Shown piece by piece: positions 58,293-64,000 of a stretch of DNA of 64,000 bases. The notes beneath the pieces are model-generated. The model ran no database searches. It saw only the letters and a list, made by a program, of their open reading frames with translations, and was not told the origin of the DNA. Positions within the stretch are counted from its first letter, which is position 1. Every line of letters starts with the position of its first letter. This DNA is from Cornus controversa (Eukaryota; Streptophyta; Magnoliopsida; Cornales; Cornaceae). The translations under genes and the position numbers were made by a program. Location: contig CM048845.1 of assembly GCA_026545225.1 (NCBI GenBank), positions 32,478,501-32,542,500 on the forward strand, written 5' to 3'.

Positions 58293-58855
58293 AATAGTGC
58301 ATAATATCTCTCTCTTTATTTTGGACACAACAAACACTCTCCAACTTATAGATTAGTGCAATTTGTTCCTATTCGACACTATTTGGATTAAAAATTGACT
58401 TAAAATGACAAAAATACCCTCATAAATAAAAAAAATAAAAAAAAATTTAATTTACTGCAAAATACCAAAAAATTCAAAAATATTTACCTAATAAAAAGAA
58501 CTTTAATTTACCAATTTTTTTTGGTAAATTTATTTTGGTATTTTTTTGTAATTTTTTTCAGTAATTTTTAACAAATTAAAGTTTTTTTTTTGATATTTTT
58601 CAGTAATTTGTTACAGTATCACAAAATTAAATAAATTTACAAAAAAAAATTGGTGAATTAAAGTTTTTTTTTTTTCCGATAATTTTTTTGATATTTTTTA
58701 GTAAATTAATTATTTTTTATTTTTTATTATTTGTGAGAATATTTTTGTCATTTTAAGTTAATTTTTAATTTAAATAGAAATAAATTATATTTATTTATAA
58801 GTTGAAAAGTGTTTGTCGTAAAAGTAAAAAAAAAAAAAATATATTTATTGTGCAC
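58293..58855. mobile_element. Foldback MITE, about 560 bp
   Basis: Arms about 58293-58520 and 58655-58855 are inverted ('agtgcataat' against 'attgtgcact'; 'acaaacactctccaacttata' against 'ataagttgaaaagtgtttgt'; 'ttgacttaaaatgacaaaaata' against 'tatttttgtcattttaagtta'). The centre is A/T homopolymer. No ORF. Confidence 0.8.
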
Positions 58856-59314
58856 TCTTTTGAATCGAGAGGGGAGCACACACTCAACTCATGGAGGGAG
58901 AAGAAAATTGGAATTCAAAGATATTGAGAGGATTGAGACGTGAGAGAGTGCACCATCAGTGTATATATATATATATATATATATATACTCGTGATATAAT
59001 ACACCCAGTTTGGCAGTTTTCAGATTATTACTCATGATTTTCAACTTCCAGCTTTAGGTGGACAGACGTGTCCCACTCCTCTTACACGCAGTTAATTAAT
59101 TGATTTGATATAATTTCTCAAACGGTGTCCCACCACTTCTGAAATACCCATGACTCCTTGTGTCACTAAACCAATCTCCATAAGAATACTCATTATCTCT
59201 CTTTGGTAATTGCAACCAATTCCCACATCACGTGTCTTTTCATTCACGACTCTTAAGAGTTCCCAAACTCTAAACGATTTGTAAAAGACGGTCACGTGTC
59301 ATGCTTTCGTTGTT

Positions 59315-59543
59315 GCTTTCCACGATGGTGTAAACATTGTCCTCAAATTTTGGGTGCCTTATATTCTTCCATAAATAATAAGATATATCAAATTTTAAAT
59401 TAGGAATGAAAATTTGCCATTATCTGTCGCTTTCCACGATGGTGTAAACATTGACCCCAAATTTTGAGTGCCTTGTATTCTTCCATAAATAATAAGATAT
59501 ATAAAAGTTTAAATTATGAATGAGAATTTGCCATTATCTGTTG
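59315..59543. repeat. Tandem duplication, 2 x about 114 bp
   Basis: GCTTTCCACGATGGTGTAAA starts both units (59315 and 59429); few differences. Confidence 0.9.
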
Positions 59544-59779
59544 ATCAGCCGTGAAAGAATGAAATATTGTTGACTACTATAAAATTATCGACCAATCAAA
59601 CTAATTGACTAAATCTTCTTGCTTAAAATTGATCATCTTTCATGTGTTGCACAAATGCTGATAGTTAAAAGAACTTTTGTAAACAATGTTAAGCCTAGGT
59701 TAAATAACCCACCTTTCAATTGGCCTACAAAACAAGACTTTCATTACATTGCCTTTCTTCCATATAGATTAAAAGACAA

Positions 59780-60425
59780 ACTAAAAAGTGTCGTGCCCGC
59801 AAACCCTCTAGACCCCTGTCCCAAGTGCTCTCACGTCGAGCCTCGAGTCGTTAGTCAGCTGTCGTGTACCTAAAATGGGACAGGGTGTGATCTTAGAGGT
59901 CTAGAGCCTTATGAAAGATTGGATGGACCTAACATTGAGTTGTAATATGTTAGGTCATCCATGATTGGCTAGATGGATGGAGAGAAGAAAGATTGGGCCC
60001 TAAAGTGTTTGACTACCATGTAGTCTTTAAGAACCGAATTAATGGGTTTGGGTGCTTTGTTATGCATGAGAAGGTGTTAGGCACCCCATAACATTCGTAT
60101 CGAGTATGGTTACCTACATTGTCTTTTATGTTGCTTGCGAGGGTTCGAAGAATGATGCGATAAAGTAGAGGTTTGGCCAGTCCTATGAGAGGCAGAATCT
60201 AACCCTTTACGAATGGAGTGGAATGAGATTGCCTTTATGCGAGAAGGGCTTTGAGTGGAGAAAATATAGAGTAGATAGATGATGTCACCGAACTCGGGGA
60301 TGCCCAGGTTGCCTACAACTCTTAACTATAATGAGAATTAAGTCAAACGATCATTCCAAAACCCAAAATCATGAGCATAGAGCTAAATATCTCATTTTTC
60401 AAATACAAACCGGGAGGGGCCTGCA
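59780..60425 (-). mobile_element. Possible LTR fragment of another gypsy element, joined to truncated G2
   Basis: The minus strand contains 'ggggtgcctaacaccttctcatgcataac' near 60060-60095, which recalls LTRs of Tat/Ogre-type elements. No protein motif. It replaces the rest of the G2 RT, so it marks a deletion or recombination junction. Family call from memory and weak. Confidence 0.3.
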
Positions 60426-61100
60426 TGGATCGCCTCTCTAATCCCCAACTGATAATAGCCCGATTTCAGGTCTATTTTTGAGAAACATCAAAATGGGTGC
60501 GGTACCTGGAGCAAGATCTATCACAAACTCCACTTCCTGTTTCGGAGGTAACTGTGTCAAGTCCCCCGAAAATATGTCCATAAACTCACACACCACACGA
60601 GGAAGCTCTCCAAGTGTCTCATCATCACCATCAACAAGTAGGCTCGCTAAGAAATATCCAAGTCCTTTCCGTTCACTAGGACCATGTGAAGATGACAAGT
60701 AGAAGTCATCCCACTCTCCCACAAAACAAATGCTAACACCTTCTAGTGTGTACAAAGTCACTCTCCCCCGATGACAATCAATATTGGCCTTATAGGTCGA
60801 TAGCCAATCCATACCCAAAATCACATCAAAACTAGATATATCGAGAAGGATGAAATCAAACACTAATCGATGTCCCAAAATCTCGATCTCGCAAGATTGG
60901 CATACCCTACTCAAAGTCACTCTACCACCAACTGATGTATCAATGGATAAAACTGAGTCTAAAGATGACACTTCCAACTCCAAAGCACAAGTAAATGAAT
61001 ATGAAATGAATGAATATGATGCACCCGAGTCCACTAAAATCCTAGCCCACGAGCTAGATACAAGAAATATACCTCAGACCACCGACGGTCCTATTGAGGT
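60426..61100 (-). pseudogene. G2 protease and deleted RT
   Basis: Protease at 61034-60720: MDSGASYSFISYSFTCALEL with D-S-G intact, DFILLDISSFDVILGMDWL and NIDCHRGRVTL. Then the linker FSGDLTQLPPKQEVEFVIDL and LAPGTAPI. After this an internal deletion jumps straight to the RT motif FSKIDLKSGYYQLGIRE, in another frame at about 60492-60435; the RT fingers between them are gone. The ORF ends at 60438. Confidence 0.88.
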
Positions 61101-61145
61101 CTCTGTTAGAACAAGAGTGAAGGCATGGCCCTGTACTCTCTGACC

Positions 61146-61480
61146 CTATTGTTCCATACCCTGATGCGCAGATTGCTGACTAGGAGAGCTAGATGTGGCT
61201 CCTCTAGCTGGTGCTCGTGAACTCTGAACTGACAGCACTGTCTGTGGTGGTGGCAATGCCCTAAAACCTGACTGTGAGGTAGCAAGCTGTGTAGGACACT
61301 GCTGTGAACCAACCCCATCTGTGCACCCCTCCTCTGTGGGCAATCCCAACAAATATGCCTCATCTACTGACAATGGCAACACCTCTTGTCTATCATTGAA
61401 GGGTTCTGCCCTTGAGTACATTCAGCCATTCTGTGTCCCGACTTTTGACAATTGAAGCAAACCACTCTAGACTGGACAAA
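61146..61480 (-). pseudogene. G2 gag nucleocapsid region with two zinc knuckles
   Basis: On the minus strand a first knuckle CFNCQKSGHRMAEC-like motif at about 61460-61410, then a second C-CHCQ...RHICWDCP near 61380-61335, followed by a glutamine/serine-rich linker to protease. A stop lies within the second knuckle. Confidence 0.75.
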
Positions 61481-61484
61481 TCAA

Positions 61485-62377
61485 GTAGGTATTGGCACAT
61501 ATGCTATTGATTGACTCTGTTGTCCTCGTGAGAATGACCCATCATCCTTTCATTTCTTTCTAGTATGATTGTCCAGAAGGGACCCTGTACTCCTTATTTG
61601 GTTCTTAGCTTCCCTTATCCTTTGGTTGTCATTGCCAAGCTCCTCGGCTACCAAAGTCCTCTTTATCACTGCTGCATAGTTGGTCAAATTCAGAATTCCA
61701 ACTCTATCTCACAAATAGGGTTGGAGACCCTTTATAAACCGTTTGATCTTCAACTCTTCTGTTGGGATCATTTCTTTCACAAACTGAGCCAAAGACGTAA
61801 ATTTTGTCTCATATTCCATTATCGTCATTGCATCTTGAGTCAAGTTGAAGAACTCTCTCCTCATACTATCCTTCACCATCACTAGGAGATATTTCTCAAG
61901 GAAGAGTACTTAAAACATGTCCCAATCCATCGCCTCGATGTCATGGTAGTCTCTGATGAATTTCCACCAATGACTGGCCTCTTCTATAAGATAGTGAGTG
62001 ACCACTTTCACCCTTAAGTCCTCATTTATTTCAAGTATGGTAAGGAACTTAATAATCTGATCTATCCAGTTCTCTACCACCATGGGATCAGATCTCCCAG
62101 AATAGGTCGGTGGACTATGTTTCTTAACATGTTCCAATGTCGTTATCATTTGGCAAGGAGCAGCTGCTCTCGACAGAGCTTGTGTCTCCTCTTGGGTTTC
62201 TTGTTGTGTCTCCCTAGCAATTTGCAACATGGTAGTGACCATGTCGCGCATGAATTGCTCCCCTCCTATAGGAACTACTTCCGGTGTTGCTGCACGAGCT
62301 CTTCTTGGTGGCATCTTTCTACATATATGACAAGAGATACTTAAGTCCAAGGCATGAATATCATTGTCCAATTCCAT
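61485..62377 (-). pseudogene. G2 gag capsid part
   Basis: Open frame 62377-61910; the likely start is the methionine at MPPRRARAATPEVVP. It continues with EHVKKHSPPTYSGRSDPMVV and ENWIDQIIKF, the plant gypsy gag start, then YLIEEASHWWKFI. The frame is broken after MDWDMF; gag remnants continue to about 61485. Confidence 0.85.
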
Positions 62378-62712
62378 TCATGCATATTCATAACATGCAA
62401 CCTAACATGTTATATCAAACAAGCAAGCACATAAAAATTTCCATATGATATGCACTTAGTCCTAACTTACACTCAAAATATTAAAATCTACTATCATAAC
62501 CTCAAATTCACAAGTCTAGAAATCATCAAGTCCCTTCAATTCAAAATGTGGCTTAACCCCTTTTCCGTCGTCCTTAGCTATTCAAACCTGGTTAAGCTCT
62601 GATACCAAGTTGGTATCAGATACTTGATCTAATCCTCACAATTCCAAACATGATCTGACCACTAACCGTTGTCCCTAGGTATTATGACCTAGAGCTCTGA
62701 TACCAAGTTATC
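62378..62712 (-). other. G2 leader and primer-site copies
   Basis: No gene. AGCTCTGATACCAAG, the reverse of a tRNA-Met-type primer site, occurs at about 62595 and again at about 62693, and GATACCAA once more at about 62791 inside the LTR. Confidence 0.65.
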
Positions 62713-64000
62713 ATGCCCCAATTTTCATTCTCCAGAAACCAAGGGTGACTGGATTATTATCTCACCTATCTCACAATGGTACCATGCATTGATACCAATT
62801 TGTCACTCCCCAATTTTCTTTGTCCTAAAATTGAAGGTGAACTCATTCATTAATCTCTAATGAACTCTCTTCACTCTCGAATACTGCGGAAGCTTAACTA
62901 TTTTATTGCACATGGATGTGCTAACTCAACCTCAATCATAGCTAAAACTGAAAGCATCATCATTGGATAGAGGATTCAAAAATACTCAATTTAAAAAAAA
63001 AATACACTCAATTTTGATTTAAAATGAAGAAGTTATGCCCGATTGAAGTTTGGGCAAATTTTGGAGCATGCTTGTGAATAGTGATTTCGATGCATCGTAG
63101 GTTCGATGCATCGCTCAAGTATCACTCAAAAACCACTCTTGGGACTTTTGGTTTCTCAAAATTTTGTAGGTTTTTCAATACATCTAAGTGGGCATTTTGA
63201 TGCATCGAAGTCCCGGACTGATGCCCCTGCAGAAAATCCTGCAACTATGCAATTGGCCATTTTTGGCATTCTAAGTCCCTTCTACTATTGTAATCATCTC
63301 ATACAACTCTAAAATCATGAAAGAAAGGAAACTACAACATTCACAAGAATAAAATCATACTCATGATCAATCACACCCCAAACATTCATATCCAAGGACT
63401 ATGTCTAGTGGAAACAAAACCAACATTTTCCATTCAACTCCAAAAGTTGTATATGATCCATATATGATCATTACTTTTGAAACTAAAGTGTACCAACATG
63501 AATCAAATGTAAATACAATATTTTCTACTTAGTCCACATGCCATAAGCCGGCATGGACATCTATCTATACATCAAAAGTCTAAAAGAACTCCAAAAGGTC
63601 CATCAAGCCAATCATGCCTCATCCTCCATTGGTGCCTTATCTGAAAAGAGTTTGAAAATAGGGGGTGAGCACCATAGTGGCTTAGTAGGAATGATCCACC
63701 CATCTCTACTGTAATTCAGGATCCATGCATGAATGCATATGAAATCATTACAAATTTATATGACAATCATTCATACTTTTTACCCATAAACAATCACATC
63801 TTATAAATCATGTGCGATGCTTCTTATTTCAATATAACATATATATAACCAATTGAACAAGTCAGAATTCATATATATATAACTCACACCACATAGCTCC
63901 ATAAATCAATTCAATGGGAACTAACTTATCACTCCAATAGTAAGGGTCTCTTCAGCACCCAAACTCTATTTACGCTTCTCGGTTTACTATTCCGACGGAT
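62713..64000 (-). repeat. G2 5' LTR, incomplete
   Basis: Starts at 'tatcatgcccc' (62713) or, less likely, at TGTCACTCCCC (62801); a second primer-site-like junction lies between them. Continues to the window edge. Aligns with 3933-6740. Confidence 0.75.
63083..63206. repeat. Palindrome cluster in the G2 LTR
   Basis: TTTCGATGCATCG, TTCGATGCATCG and TTTTGATGCATCGAAG, with a decayed TTTCAATACATC. Same place in the LTR as 4441-4682 but with a different arm/centre sequence. Confidence 0.75.

Larger units (their letters stand above)
60426..64000 (-). mobile_element. G2: Ty3/gypsy element, truncated, running off the right edge
   Basis: Minus-strand gag, knuckles, protease and a stub of RT, followed at higher coordinates by leader, primer sites and the 5' LTR, which continues past 64000. 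The LTR is of the family of the solo LTR at 3933-6740. The 3' half (most of RT, RNase H, integrase, 3' LTR) is missing at 60425. Confidence 0.85.

Overview
This window is nuclear DNA of a flowering plant, most likely a core eudicot. It is AT-rich, holds intron-split plant genes and is packed with nested LTR retrotransposons, DNA transposons, SINEs and microsatellites. I recognise one apparently intact host gene: a MADS-box gene of the FRUITFULL (FUL) branch of the APETALA1/FUL family, + strand, 35374-55462. Its eight exons join in frame to 247 residues. Its first intron is about 18.4 kb and is filled with transposons. Apart from tandem repeats and unassigned spacer, almost everything else is transposon-derived, and every retroelement coding region seen is broken.

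Layout. 1-27794 looks like an old, poorly classified element (1-445 plus 24362 to about 27800) into which a chromovirus-type Ty3/gypsy element G1 (446-24361, minus strand) inserted. G1 was then hit by a SIRE-type Ty1/copia element C1 (7715-18882, plus strand), which cuts the G1 reverse transcriptase in two; by a solo LTR of a second gypsy family (3933-6740); and, inside its right LTR, by a solo Cassandra LTR with a 5S-rRNA-like segment (22804-23099). C1 in turn carries another solo LTR, S1 (10689-12114). Most of these insertions can be bounded by target-site duplications. 28222-29019 is a run of microsatellite and minisatellite arrays. About 29700-34080 is a foldback element with an inserted hAT-like element in each arm; the larger one (29795-32584) has a perfect 8-bp target duplication and may carry a host gene fragment. 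Two small repeats and a plausible promoter lead to FUL exon 1.

FUL intron 1 (35559-53986) holds two copies of one SINE family, an element with inverted ends carrying PCNA-like and LRK10L/WAK-type ectodomain fragments, a decayed LINE with a TRIM inserted in its reverse transcriptase, a decayed copia element C2, and a copia RNase H remnant split by a second TRIM. After the gene come AT-rich spacer, two hairpin elements, a tandem duplication, and the left part of gypsy element G2 (minus strand), which runs off the right edge.

The most unusual signal is not a gene. LTRs of at least five unrelated families (gypsy G1, G2 and S1; copia C1 and C2) each contain a tight cluster of short imperfect palindromes whose sequence is characteristic of the family. 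The arms TTTCAG...CTGAAA are shared by a gypsy and a copia family, palindrome number differs between the two LTRs of C1, and a further cluster sits just before a TATA box upstream of C1's extra ORF. All calls come from reading the sequence; no alignment or database search was run.
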